A stretch of 64,000 bases of DNA. Source: Bagarius yarrelli. Its lineage: Eukaryota; Chordata; Actinopteri; Siluriformes; Sisoridae. The notes beneath the pieces were generated by a model. The model was not told the origin of the DNA. It saw only the letters and a program-made list of their open reading frames with translations, and did no database searches. Shown here in pieces: positions 44,155 through 55,787 of the stretch (within the stretch, counting starts at the first letter, position 1; each line of letters begins with the position of its first letter). The stretch is taken from contig VCAZ01000155.1 of NCBI GenBank assembly GCA_005784505.1, positions 425,947 to 489,946 of the forward strand, written 5' to 3'. The translations under genes were made by a program, and so were the position numbers.

Positions 44155-47100
44155 GTAAGATTTGTTTAAATATGTGACAATGAAATATAAGGCTAAGTTC
44201 ATAGAGATCGTACTATCTCTTAGTGATATATTTCCCAGATAAACCTAGAAATCTAATGAAATGTTTTAAACACAGTAGTTATTCTGCTTGATTTTTTTGT
44301 TAACTAAATTCTGTTTGTTAATTTACTTGTATATTACAAAAAGGATTCATGACTTGACTTTTCATTAGGTTGTCAGTAACATTGTATAGGGTTGGGTTTT
44401 ATGGGTAAGATGTAACAATGTAAAGAAAAGTAACTAAAAATAAACATTCAGGCACTACATTCATAACAATAAACATGTTTAGCACTACATTTTATTATTG
44501 TCATACATGCCATTTAAGTGAAAAAAATATATTACATTTTGCAATTTGGTAACTCTAAAACAGATTTTTCTGTCCTCCTCCTTGTGTTTACCTCTGTGGA
44601 GCTGGATGGAATTTCAGGCAAGAACTGAAAGGTTAGTGAGAGTTTTTTTTAGCTTTTTTATATTTGCATTATTAGGGAACTTTGATCATAAAATACAAAT
44701 AAAACCATCTGATTGTATTATGTACATATAATTGACTTTTACATGTTTACATAACTATTACCTCTTTTACAAGCATCAGGTCTCAGTGTGTCTAGTTGTC
44801 ATGTATGGGGATATATGGGTCTGGATGGCTCCAATGGAACACAAGCAGACAACTTCAAGCTAAGCTTTGAAGAACAAACAGACAGAATGGTACAGCAAAA
44901 TTTTAGACAGATACAGAATAAAGAAATAGAGCTTTAACTTGCAAAAATGTATAATTTGGAAACTGTTATATTAAGGGACTTAGCTTCTTTTTAATGTTTG
45001 CAATTCACTGAAATTTCTTCATAAACTATGTCAATGTGTAACAGCTCCTAAAATCCGGTTGGTTACTTTTGTTTAAATTACATGAAGCACTCTGCCAATA
45101 TGTTATACAAATGTCTTCTGTATCATATCTGACATATTTGTCACTAATATTATTTGGCTTTCTAAAACAAATTAGAATGCCATTTATCTAAGTTCTGTCC
45201 TATTTTATTTTTTTTATTAAATTAACTGTAAAATTAATAAAATGATTTAATATATTTTATTTGAATTCCCTAGTTTAGGACCACCAATTTAATTCAATAA
45301 TTGAAAAGTTATTTTACTTGTGAAAAAGTTATATTACTGAGTTGATGCGTTACTTAAATATATATATTTTTAATTTTGCTTAAATCATATTTTTAGATGT
45401 TTGCCTGCGCCAAAACCCTGTACATCTCAGATACAGATAAACGGAAACACTTCCGTTTGTTGCTTCGTCTGTATCACAATGGAGGGCAGGAGATCGGCTC
45501 GTTCCATAGTGGACTTATTAAAGTTATCTCCAAACCATCACAGAAAAGACAATCAATGAAGAATGCAGATTGTGAGTCAGTTTTAAAATGTGAGACTGTA
45601 TCAGATAGTGAATGCAAGTAGTAGTTATAATTTGATAAATAATTTTACACATAACTGACCTTACTCCTATCTCAATAATTAATATAGGTCTTTATAACCT
45701 AGGCAAAAATACTATTTTTTAGTATTATTAAATATAAAATTTCCTTTTTTTAGAATATCAGTAGCTTTCTAAAACAATTGATGCATTCTAAGGAATTGGC
45801 ATCTCTTTTAATAATTTATATTTACCTCAATCCTCAAACTGAATATATTTACTGAAAATAAGTGAGTGAGTAACTGTTGATTGCCCACAGACTTAGACTA
45901 TTACTGCTAATGAACAACTTTCCTTTTTTAACTTTCTTTAATTTTTGTAATGTCTATGTACAGCCAATTTGTGTATTCTATGTCAATATTATTATGACTT
46001 TCTAGAACACTAAAATTCTAAAGCCATCTTCTATAATGGGCTGTTGAAGAATCTTCTTCCAGCACCCAAAAAACTGACGTATTTGACCTTTGGCTAGTTG
46101 ATCTTAAAACATACAGTTAAGGTCAATTTCTATTGACATTGCCAGTCTTGTCCTACAAGAAGATCTCAGAAAAACAAAGAAGTGCTCTAAATAATACAGT
46201 TATGACGAGATGACGTTGAATTCCTCACTCTCTGGTGAGAAAAAGGCACAATGAGATGAGTCTGTAAGCAATAAAACAGCAGCTTGTTAGTCATTGCTGT
46301 TAGCAGGCATCTGTGTGTTGGCATGTCTAACTTTGCTTATGTCTTTATATGTATTTTCAGTGTGTATTCCATCTGGTTCAAGGGTGTCCTTATTTAATCG
46401 CCTGAGATCTCAGACAGTCAGTACACGATACCTTGCCGTGGAGGGTGGGGATTTTGTGGCTAGTGCCAGACAATGGACTGCTTTTACTGTCATTCTAGGT
46501 CTAAAAGAATTTCTTACCCTAAATTTTTACTCAATAAATTAAAAAAAAATTATTAGTAGTGTGGTTAAGTTTTAAAATCATATATTATATTCTATATTCT
46601 AGATGTGTTTACATACAATTTACCTATGTTGTTTATATAAAATGTTTTTATTTGAGAGAATGTCTTTACTATTGCTATATATAAAAAATATTTCAAAATG
46701 TATTTTACAAAATTTTGATCTGTGGGCCATGATTGATCATCTATTCTTTTGTTTCTCTTTCTCTTTGAAGTGGAGGGTGAGCAGACTGACCGCAGTGAAT
46801 ATTCTGTGTGTGAAAGTTATATCTGTTACGGCTGTGTGGTTCAGCTGGTATGCACCATTTCAGGACTTGCACTGCCACCTATGGTATACACTTCAGTTCC
46901 CCCTTTAATGGTGTTTGCGGCTGTTTGAGCCAATGTTTTAGATTAATTGAATTAAACAGAGTCTAACAGAGCTATGCTCTAACATATTTGATCTTGCGGG
47001 GTCCATCCCTTGGGTTAGGACAGTTCTGGCAGCACAATGGGGATCAAAATAATATAAAGCAGCTAGTTTTAATATTATACATGATCAGTGTATGTAAGTG

Positions 47101-50100
47101 TACCTACAGAAAGTAATAAAACCATATGTTGTGTTCTCCACACTGTGTTGTAGAGAGGGTGTTTATAACAGCGAAATATGTGTTTATATATTAAAGTAAT
47201 TGCTAGAAAATCAAACTAGATTTGCACTGCATCATGGCGAAGCTGCAAAAATGTAGTTATGATTAGTGCCATCACAAAGGGTCTCTTCACCTCTGTTCAG
47301 CAATAGCATATTCTCTGTATTTGCCATGTACGGTGCAACGTTGTAAAATCTCACCCAAATGTCATCAATATACAGTGGCAACACAAAGAAACCCTTAAAA
47401 CAAACCAGTAGTATTTGATCCTAAGTTACACTACTTGACAAACACAGTGTGCTTAAATTGATAACACACAAACAACTCAAATTCCTTAACTTTTTACAAA
47501 TCATTAAAACACTAATTAAAAATTCACAGTACACAGTGTACAAAAGTAACTAAACCTTTTAACCATCGCTGGTCAAACATTTTTGGCAGCAAATATTGCA
47601 AGCATTATTAATAATTCTGGTTATAATAACTCTGGTTCCAGTTCCAGTTCAGAATTTTTTTTAACCCTTCCTCTTTACAAGACTGCAGGAGGATGTCTGG
47701 TGTAAACAGATCTTCTACCACACATGTTTATGGGGCCACTCCAAAAGGCACATGTACCTGTACCTTACTTTTTTAAAGCCAGTCTGTGTTGGATTTACTC
47801 TGATGCCGATGCTAAGAGTCATGGTCCTGACCTCTACTAAGCGTAAGATAAGGGCCACACTGATATATATTCAATTAAATATTTTGGTAGACCTCGATAA
47901 TGGCAAGTAGTCTGCCCTGAGGCAGAGAAGCAAGTCACACAATACTTCACTGGCGGCACAAAGCTGAAGTCAATTACATCTTTGCTGAGTCAAAGACAAT
48001 TTGACAGTTGTGACCGAGTCAAATAGTGTTGGAGTCAAAGTCTAATTCAAATCAAAATGGGACAGTCAAGACAGAGACAGGAAAAAAGACTCATGAAGGC
48101 ACAGATACAGACATTTAAAGCAACATTTTAAAGGACACGTCTTAAGAATAATAAAAATGTCACAGAAATTTGTGGACGTTAAGAATTAAAACCTCAAACC
48201 TCAAACGAAAATGATTTACAGTCATAAAACCAACTGTGTTCATCTAAGTGTCAGCTTTAATGCACACCTTTTATATTGCTGTTATTTATTCAAATTAACT
48301 ATAAAACAGTCATTTACTTCAAATGCTATTGAACTTTAAAGTATGGGATATTTTCTGTAAAAACTATTTTGTAGTGAATTTTCATGTAAATTTATAGTTG
48401 ATTTTAAGAGATATTAAAAAATCTAAAAGGTGTGAGTTATAGTTGAGCTCTAGGATTCTCCCGTCGGATAAGTAGAAATTCCTGTTCTCAAGCCTCATGC
48501 TGTTTTTGTAGGTTCTTACCTTATTGAGGATTCTGCATTGTGCCATTGGAGTCATCTTGGCTTGGTCCCTACCTCTAGTGTGTTATCTGTTTAAAAAATT
48601 GTGTTTCAATTATTTTACTTGCCACCTTGCACCTGCATTGGTGCCTAGATAGCATATAATCACAATATGGTGTTTTATCTAGTAATGAAAGCATCAATGT
48701 AATAAAGTGGTAGCTTAGCGGATAAGACATTGGATTTATATAAGAAAAAATCCACTAAAATAAAATACAGGCCCTAATACCAGGCCCGCTAATCTTTAGG
48801 TAGGCTAACCAGATTAATTATAAATTAATTACAGGCTCATTAGACAGGAAGAAGCTGCAGGACTGTAAAGCCTAAATAAAAAAATGCAAAAAAGGCATAA
48901 AAAATTGGAGGAAATTATATAATTATTTTATATATTTATTATTATAATAACTTTTGAAAGGCTTTAAAAAAACTAGATTTTGGGGACTCTTAATTTACAG
49001 ATATTAGTTAGACTGAACTGAGTACTATAGTGAGTGTACACTATTGTCTTATTCGATTCTGTGAAGCCGACCTGACTTTTGAAATTTGGCTGTGGGATTT
49101 TGCTTAAGGAGTTTTGGATCACATTTTAAAATCCAGTAGATCTTCAGTAAAGTTTAGGACAGAGATTTGTGCAAGCCAACCAAGTTCTTGTTTTTATAAA
49201 TCTTATTTTGTGCACAGGCATTGCTTTGCTGGAATACATTTAGGTTAGGCCCCTATGTTACAATGAAGAAAACTGATTCTACAATGTAAGACATCACATT
49301 CAATTGTCTGTGTCTTTATAAGGTGATCCGTAAAGTGAACAAGCAGCAGCATGCATGCCTGGATATAGATGAGCCAGTGTCCCAGCTACATAAATGTGCG
49401 TTTCAGCTCAGAAACGGCAAGCACATGTACTTGGGCCTCTCCAATGATAAAATCTTACAATACCAGGTAAAAAGAAACATTCATTCATTCATTTTCTATA
49501 CCCGCTTATTCCCTATCTGAGGCAGCTGGAGCCCATCCCAGCCGCCTCTGCAAGGGCGAAAGGCAGGAGGGGTAAACCCTGGACAGGTCGCCAGTCCATC
49601 ACAGGGCCGTAAAAAGAATTTAAAAAACATATAAACATAAAAAATTTAATTACTTAATTTTAATTAACTAGAATCATTATTTAAATATTTTAGATTAATA
49701 AATCACAGAAAATTTTAGAAATTATGGGAAACAAAAAAGATTCAAAACACCATATCCAGGTTATGTATGTACATATGGTTCCCCGAGGGAATAAAATGCT
49801 CATCAAACGGTTTGGGAACACCCTTTTATAATCTTTGCTCTGAAGCACGTGTGTAATCTGACAAATTCGAAAAGCATTAAGTCACGGACGAAGGACTTCG
49901 TCCACCAGGGAGTTATGCTATATAAGCACGAGCAGCATCGTGCCTTGGTAAGCTTGGATTCAGCATGACAGAGACACTGGGAGCATGGCATGTGATGAAG
50001 CATCTCATTTCATCATAGAACTATGAATACATACATACTCGGGCAATAGGTGAAGAAGGCTTTTACCATGCCCGGGTGAAGTCCAGGCATGATAGCTAGG

Positions 50101-52864
50101 TGGGAATCTCCTAAATCATCTTTATGTAGAAAGTTTCAATCTAAGATGTCTATCTGATGCCTCCTTCATCGGTTTATAAGGAATTCAGACAGTCTTCCCA
50201 ACAGCATAGCCAACATAACAGTTGCCATGAGCAAAATTTTCGCAGGCCTCAGCCATCTTGTGCCACGAAGAAACCTCAATTCTAGTGGGTCAATTTCCAG
50301 ATAGAGGGATATGGAAAGCAGCTATGGTCACCACATATACCTTCAGGGTTAACGAGTGTTAGCCCTGTAGTGAAACGTTCTTGCAGGAATTCCAGCACTG
50401 AGACTACCGGGCAGTTAACTGATAAAAAGTTTTCACTTACAGACATAGAATTCCTTATGGCAGGACCTCTGGACTGGAGTTTTGTCTCAACAACCTAAAT
50501 CAAGAGACCGGTTGATAGGAGCTGTACCCCCTCAGAGTTTTCATAACCCCAGATGGGGTGCACTAGGGCTTCCCCCCACTTGCTGGGGGGAGTAGGTCCC
50601 CCCTGACATGTATCTGGAGTGGATGGCCATCTAGAAGGGAGGCCATGCTTGGCCTGGCCACAATGGGGCTACCAATAGCAGTGTGACCCTGTCCTATCGT
50701 ACTTGCTTGGGAGCAGCGCAATCAGGAGAAACACGTACAGACGTACTTCCTTAAAATATTGTTGTTGACAAAATATACGTATTTTAGACTATGGGTTTTA
50801 TTACTATTTTTTATTTTAGGCCTGAGCCAAAAAAATTGGCTACTAAATAAAATGTAGGTTTTTCTGTATACTGTATAAAAGATTTGTTTTTTTTTTTTCA
50901 TTCTTCTTAAGGCTTCTCCATGTCTAAAGGAGAGCAGTCGAGAGTTACTGAATGATGGGTCATGTTGGACCATCACTGGTACTGAGGTTGTTGAGTACAC
51001 CTTCAGTGAGAGCCTGACCAATAGCCTAACCATCATCAGCCCTATCCCTGTCATAAATGGACTGGAGGTCAGACAAATAATCTATATTACCTTTGTTTAT
51101 AATAAAAACCTTTTAAATTACTATACCTGTTGTAACAGATATATTGTCTATTTTGCATACATGTTGTAAATTACTTGTTGTAATCTTGTAAGGTTACAGT
51201 CATTTCATAATTCATAATTTTGTTGTGTAACATAGAGTTGTATCATGTGTGCATAAATAAAAATAGGAGGGCTAACTAGCTAATGCATATTTGCTTAGCC
51301 AGCTTATTGAATTTATCAAAATAATGTTAATAATAAATAAATTGAACACTTAAATCAATTTTTTAGTTGTCAGAATTAATAATGTGTCAATTATACACAC
51401 AAGAACCAGATTATTGTAACAGTTATACTTTTATTTAAATGTATTATTACTGTAACTGTAGATTGTGTTGTGTACTATATTCACTATAGCTTAAACATAT
51501 GTTTGATATGTTTAACATATTGCTGAACACATACTGTCAAAGATGATCTTAGGCCTGCTTGATTTGGTGTTGTTTGAATTAAATACGGTCAAGTAACACT
51601 TAAGTAGGTTTAAAACAACTTTATATTTAATATAAAAATAAATATAAAAGTTAGATTTGAGGACAATTTTCTATTTAGATTAGATTAGATTAGATTCAAC
51701 TTTATTGTCATTGTGCAAGGTACAGAGCCAATGAAATGCAGTTAGCATCTAACCAGAAGTGCATAAGTGGCTTATTTACAATATATTGCAGTGTAATAAA
51801 TAGGGTATGAGGTTGATTATTACAGAGGTGGGTAAATAATGTACAGAAGGTATATGGATAGAATATAGAGGTGTAACAATAGATAGTTATGGATGGTGCA
51901 AAGATGCATAATGATAAAGTAGTGCATTTTTAAGATTACTGTGACATTTTAAGTTGGTTTTTAAAACTTTAAACTATAGGTTGAATAATTTATAAAATAA
52001 AATCTTAATCTTGTTAAAATATGAAGTAGCATTATAACTACTTAGCGTTACCCAGGTGGCCTTTAGCAAAGTAACAGATTTAATTACATTTTAATGTCAC
52101 ACCACATAACTAATAACCTAAGAGTACTTTTTACACTACCATCTCTTGTCTTTGATTGACGTTTGACATATTAAATTTTGTGTTGTAGCTAAATGGAGGA
52201 GGCCATGTAGCTATGTTAGAGCTACATGGAGAAAACTTTAGCCCTTACCTGAAAGTTTGGTTTGGAAATGTGGAGGCTGAAAGTATGTTCAGGTAAGAAC
52301 ATTGTCAAATACTTTGGATACAGTAAACAGTCAAGGTTCACTATGTACAAAATTATATAGCAGATGTTTTGGGCAATTTTTTTTCAGTAGCTAGGTTTTT
52401 GGGTTTTATGTTCAGAGTCAAATCAAAATGTTGTAAGTTTATAAGTGATGCCCTGTATAACTGTTTCTATTACTATACATATTAATATACATTATGTGGG
52501 TCTGCCACTGCCTGAAACATGACTTAATATTTATTTTTTCATTAGTTTAATTCTTAACATACCATTACTATTTTTCTTTTCTGCTGCCAGGAGTCCGAGA
52601 TCTTTGTTGTGTGTCGTGCCTGATATTTCTGTGTTTGGTACAGAATGGCGATGGTACAGGCAACCCATTACCGTCCCTTTGTCTCTTATACGATTTGATG
52701 GAATGATCTACAGAAGCTCGTTCACGTTTACATACACACCAGAGCATGGCTCTTCCTTTAAGCCATGTGCTACCACTGACAGAACTACAAACTCAGACAC
52801 ACTCATTGACACCATACATCAGGAGTTCACCAGAACTAATTTTCACCTCTTCATGCAGAGCTGA
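44020..52864 (+). CDS. rbpjl: RBPJL, CSL/Suppressor-of-Hairless-like transcription factor
   Basis: Nuclear DNA-binding protein of the CSL family; the mammalian orthologue replaces RBPJ in the PTF1 complex of pancreatic acinar cells. Exons: 44020-44154, 44564-44631, 44774-44889, 45397-45571, 46361-46498, 46771-46883, 49323-49466, 50912-51067, 52189-52292, 52591-52864. They join in one frame; from ATG 44042 the product is 466 residues. The N-terminal domain has [20 protein letters not shown], the beta-trefoil domain LFNRLRSQTVSTRYL and VISKPSQKRQSMKNAD, and the C-terminal IPT domain LNGGGHVAMLELHGENF and VWFGNVEAESMF. The end IHQEFTRTNFHLFMQS is specific to RBPJL and excludes RBPJ. The frame is open upstream of ATG 44042 to an acceptor at 44019, so an unseen first exon may add a short N-terminus (human RBPJL is about 50 residues longer). 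Stop at 52864. All borders are GT-AG. Confidence 0.93.
44564..44631 (+). CDS. rbpjl: rbpjl exon, FFCPPPCVYL
   Basis: FFCPPPCVYLCGAGWNFRQE plus LK; conserved N-terminal domain core. Acceptor AACAG|A; donor AAAG|GTTAGT. Confidence 0.92.
44774..44889 (+). CDS. rbpjl: rbpjl exon, variable loop
   Basis: SCHVWGYMGLDGSNGTQADN, then KLSFEEQTDRM. Aligns with the VCGYMGLDS region of mammalian RBPJL, which differs from RBPJ. Phase 1 to 0. Confidence 0.88.
45397..45571 (+). CDS. rbpjl: rbpjl exon, ACAKTLYISD
   Basis: CAKTLYISDTDKRKHFRLLL and VISKPSQKRQSMKNAD; DNA-contacting N-terminal domain end and start of the beta-trefoil. Donor GATT|GTGAGT. Confidence 0.94.
46361..46498 (+). CDS. rbpjl: rbpjl exon, beta-trefoil RLRSQTVSTRYL
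   Basis: CIPSGSRVSLFNRLRSQTVS then TRYLAVEGGDFVASARQWTA. Donor CTAG|GTCTAA is weak but gives the right phase. Confidence 0.92.
46771..46883 (+). CDS. rbpjl: rbpjl exon, VQLVCTISG
   Basis: ICYGCVVQLVCTISGLALPP M; aligns with the VRYGSLVQLVCTVTG part of the beta-trefoil domain. Acceptor TTTGAAG|TG; donor CTATG|GTATAC. Confidence 0.9.
46884..49322. other. rbpjl intron, 2.4 kb
   Basis: No gene seen. 48708-48745 (GTGGTAGCTTAGCGGATAAG) resembles a tRNA-like SINE head, but the rest is not recognisable. Confidence 0.4.
49323..49466 (+). CDS. rbpjl: rbpjl exon, IRKVNKQ
   Basis: VIRKVNKQQHACLDIDEPVS, QLHKCAFQLRNGKHMYLGLS. The symmetric phase 0 exon follows a 2.4 kb intron. Confidence 0.93.
49478..49612 (+). 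mobile_element. Common fish interspersed repeat, 3' type
   Basis: (ATTC)n TTTCTATACCCGCTTATTCC, then GCAGCTGGAGCCCATCCCAG and CTGGACAGGTCGCCAGTCCA. This phrase is widespread in fish genomes as the end of a retroposon family. It begins 12 nt after the rbpjl donor at 49466. Confidence 0.6.
49795..50735 (-). mobile_element. DIRS fragment in rbpjl intron
   Basis: 49820-49930 matches the terminal block at 36560-36680 and 53620-53700. 50320-50400 (ACCACATATACCTTCAGGGT) and 50640-50700 match the recombinase region at 37490-37700. The middle of the element is lost. Confidence 0.6.
50912..51067 (+). CDS. rbpjl: rbpjl exon, SCWTITGTE
   Basis: ASPCLKESSRELLNDGSCWT, then ITGTEVVEYTFSE and SPIPVINGLE. 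Symmetric phase 0. The preceding intron holds a DIRS fragment ending about 180 nt before the acceptor. Confidence 0.93.
51672..51910 (-). mobile_element. LINE 3' UTR fragment in rbpjl intron
   Basis: (ATTAG)n followed by ATTCAACTTTATTGTCATTG and TGCAAGGTACAGAGCCAATG. The reverse complement equals the tail of the SINE at 16190-16235 apart from a short gap. Likely the partner LINE of that SINE. Confidence 0.65.
52189..52292 (+). CDS. rbpjl: rbpjl exon, IPT domain start
   Basis: LNGGGHVAMLELHGENFSPY, LKVWFGNVEAESMF. Acceptor TTGTAG|C; donor TTCAG|GTAAGA. Confidence 0.94.
52591..52864 (+). CDS. rbpjl: rbpjl last exon
   Basis: SPRSLLCVVPDISVFGTEWR, FTYTPEHGS, and the RBPJL-specific end FTRTNFHLFMQS with stop TGA. 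Acceptor CTGCCAG|G. Confidence 0.95.
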
Positions 52865-53060
52865 CAGACACTGATGTTAAAAAAAATCTAACTTTAAAAA
52901 AACTTAACCTTATAAACCTCATGTTAAATATTTGGTTTTTGTTCATTCCCAAACTGTTCTGTGACAATGTACAGGAAACACAACAGTGACAACTATTACC
53001 AAGTACTATTAGGTTGCAAGGACATTTGCAAATAGGAATGGTTAAATAAAGGCAAATTAG
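52865..53060 (+). other. rbpjl: Probable rbpjl 3' UTR
   Basis: AATAAA at 53045-53050, 180 nt after the stop codon, is the first poly(A) signal downstream. Confidence 0.5.
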
Positions 53061-53590
53061 GCTAGTATTTTTACTAATATAAGAACACAACGATGCAAAT
53101 GTATTATTGGCCAAGTGAAATAAGACATTGACAACAAACTCAGAACCACAAACAGAAAACTTGACTTCAAGTCATGATTGCACACTTCTTTCATTTGCCT
53201 TAATTTCTAATTTAAATTACTTATCAAATGGTGTATTAAGGCTTCTGTTCATTTTTGCTAATTTTGGTTTTGTTCCTTGTTTGTTTTAATTGTTTTGTGA
53301 TTCTTACATTGCTCTTAAATAAGCATCACATGAGCTCTTGCCTGCATTTTGTCTTTGAACCGGATTTATGTTATTGCTAGTTGTTTTTAAAGAGGAGCAC
53401 ATTCTGCAAATGTTAATGTCACCTTGTATTACTAAGCCTATTTCTCTTTTTACTCATTTCCACTGCATAATAGTTTTATTTTACTGCAAACTAATTGTTA
53501 ATAAATTTTAGCTCCCATTCAGAGAAGTGTTTGCCACTAAAAAAGATAAAACTTAATTTCCTTGTAAAGAATTAGATCTGCATCCAATCG
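53061..53590. other. No gene recognised
   Basis: AT-rich DNA downstream of rbpjl. Confidence 0.4.
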
Positions 53591-53594
53591 CTTT

Positions 53595-54110
53595 GAGAGC
53601 ACATTTTTCTAACATTTTCTCTGAAGCATGTGTGTAAATCAGAAATCATTACATCACGTGCAGGTGAAATAAGCTACCAAGAAGTAATGCTATATTTTCA
53701 AAGAAGATGGCCAGACACCAAGTCCCCATGCACCAAATGCAGTCAGGGTTTTACAGCTAATACTTCACAGATCCAAAAAAGAACAGAGGACTACGCTGTC
53801 CAATCGATGATCTTAACCACAATCGAACAGTAACAGTTCAAAATAAAGGTTGTGTTAAAATCAGATCCGAAGACTGGTTTGTCACAGTAGAGCTCAAAGA
53901 TGCGCACTTCCATATACCTATTACTAATACTGGCTTAGTTACATCAGCAGGCAGTTTGTACGAAATAAAATGACAGTGGTTACTTACATCAACCATCAGA
54001 GAGGTCTGTGTTCATGCCTAATACACAAGCTAGCACACCAGATCTCTCAATAGACTCAAAGGAGGCTTCGCTCACTGGAAGAAATGTATATCTTGGTGTC
54101 CATTAATCAT
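53595..54110 (+). mobile_element. DIRS fragment (terminal block, RT, RNase H)
   Basis: Terminal block CTGAAGCATGTGTGTAAATC at 53622. Then RSEDWFVTVELKDAHFHIPI near 53870-53930 is the RT motif with the KDA-FH-PI pattern. TYINHQRGLCSCLIHKLAHQ near 53980 is the RNase H region. The parts are joined by deletions. Confidence 0.65.
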
Positions 54111-54111
54111 G

Positions 54112-54488
54112 TATGTTCAGGAATCAGACACAGTCTCAGTGTTTAAGTCCAGGTTAAAAACATACTTATTTAATCAAGCATTTTGTATTCCGCTTAGATA
54201 AAGGAGCAGATCTGGGGGACTCATGGGTGTTGAGTATTATGGTGATCTGGTATGTTTAGATGCTGTCTTCCCCTCTCTTATTGATCACGGTGTTGATGAT
54301 GAGAGTGGCTGGTTGCTTAACATATCAGGGAGCCCTCATGTCTGTGTTTCCCTCTGGTTCTCCTTTTAGTTATGCTGTCCTAGTTAGTCTTGCTGGAGTC
54401 CATCCTTGCACTCTACATTATTCATTTAATCAATCCAAACCGTGTGATTACATTGTCACTTAACTGCTTTCTTCTTTTTGCCTTCCTT

Positions 54489-54533
<45 letters not shown>

Positions 54534-54982
54534 AGAGTTACATACGCCACAACGGAGCTGCCGGTGATCCAGACCCCACCTCTGACCCGGTCCTGTGGGA
54601 CCCTTCCCTGTGACCCGCCCAGCGGATGATGCATCACCAGGGCGATCTAGGACAACCCACTTCGCCATAAAGATGTTCCGGCTGCTCTCTAAGGACTAAT
54701 GATTATAGTTCTTCACACACACACAATGTAACATCATGATCCCTGCTACCTGTTTTCACCCAAATGAGGATGGGTTCCCTGTTGAGTCTGGTTCCTCTCA
54801 AGGTTTCTTCCTATCTCATCTCAGGGAGTTTTTCCTTGCCACCGTCGCCGCCAGCTTGCTCATCAGGGACAAACTGATTTCTGTTTCATTCTGTCTCATA
54901 ATTTCTTCAAGTGTAAAGCTGCTTTGTGACAATCACCATTGTAAAAAGCGCTATACAAATAAAACTGAATTGAATTGAAAAA
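54112..54982 (+). mobile_element. L2 LINE copy F, 3' end only, plus orientation
   Basis: SDTVSVFKSRLKTYLFNQAF at 54130-54185 is the C-terminal end of the L2 ORF2 (also present on the minus strand in copy E at about 38640). The 3' UTR with (CT)n follows, ending AAAACTGAATTGAATTG. 5' truncated at about 54112. Confidence 0.8.
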
Positions 54983-55197
54983 TTAATCAGGGAGTACATG
55001 AGTACCCTATACTCAGAATGAGGAAACTGATGATCTGCTATCAGAACAATTACCAAACAGGTTAAGATGAAATGTTTGAAAACATGAAATGTTCATTGTG
55101 AGTAAAACTTTAGAAAGACACAGTGTGAATGTGAGTTATGTATATAATCAGCTTCATTCCAAACATTGCTAACCTTTTCCCCTTTGCAGGAATTTTA
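54983..55197. other. Spacer between two inverted L2 copies
   Basis: About 215 bp of AT-rich sequence; nothing recognised. Confidence 0.5.
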
Positions 55198-55621
55198 CTA
55201 ATTAATTCAATTCAATTCAGTTTTGTTTGTTTAGCGCTTTTTACAACGCAATTGTCACAAAGCAGCTTTACACAATTGAAAAAATTATAAGATAAAATGA
55301 AACAGAAATCAGTTTGTCCCTGATGAGCAAGCCGGGGCCGACGGTGGCAAGGAAAAACTCTCTGAGATGAGATAGGAAGAAACTTTGAGAGGAACCAGAC
55401 TCAACAGAGAACCCATCCTCATTTGGGTGAAAAACAAGTAGCAGGGATTATGTGGTTACATTGTGTGTGTGTGAACAACTTAAATCATTAGTCCTTAAAG
55501 AACAGCTGGAACATCTTTCCGAAGTGGGACGTCCTTGGTCACCCTGGTGATGTATCATCCGCTGGGGCAGGTCACAGGAAAGGGTCCGACAGCTCCGTTG
55601 TGGCATATGTAACTCAACAGT

Positions 55622-55661
<40 letters not shown>

Positions 55662-55787
55662 AAGGACAGGCAGAATGCATCCATTGATTGAAGTAGGCGT
55701 GGCGAAACATAAGACACTAGAAGTTCGCTTAAGTACTGCGGCGCGAGACCATTTAGAGCTTTATAAGTTAAAACTAGTATTTTAAAA

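Noticed and set aside
44546..44731. Open frame starting MVTLKQIFLSSS as a gene
   Set aside because: It overlaps the rbpjl exon FFCPPPCVYL in another frame; splice sites and conservation support the exon.
44020..52864. rbpj (the general Notch factor) instead of rbpjl
   Set aside because: The end FTRTNFHLFMQS and the VWGYMGLDG stretch match RBPJL; RBPJ has a different C-terminus.
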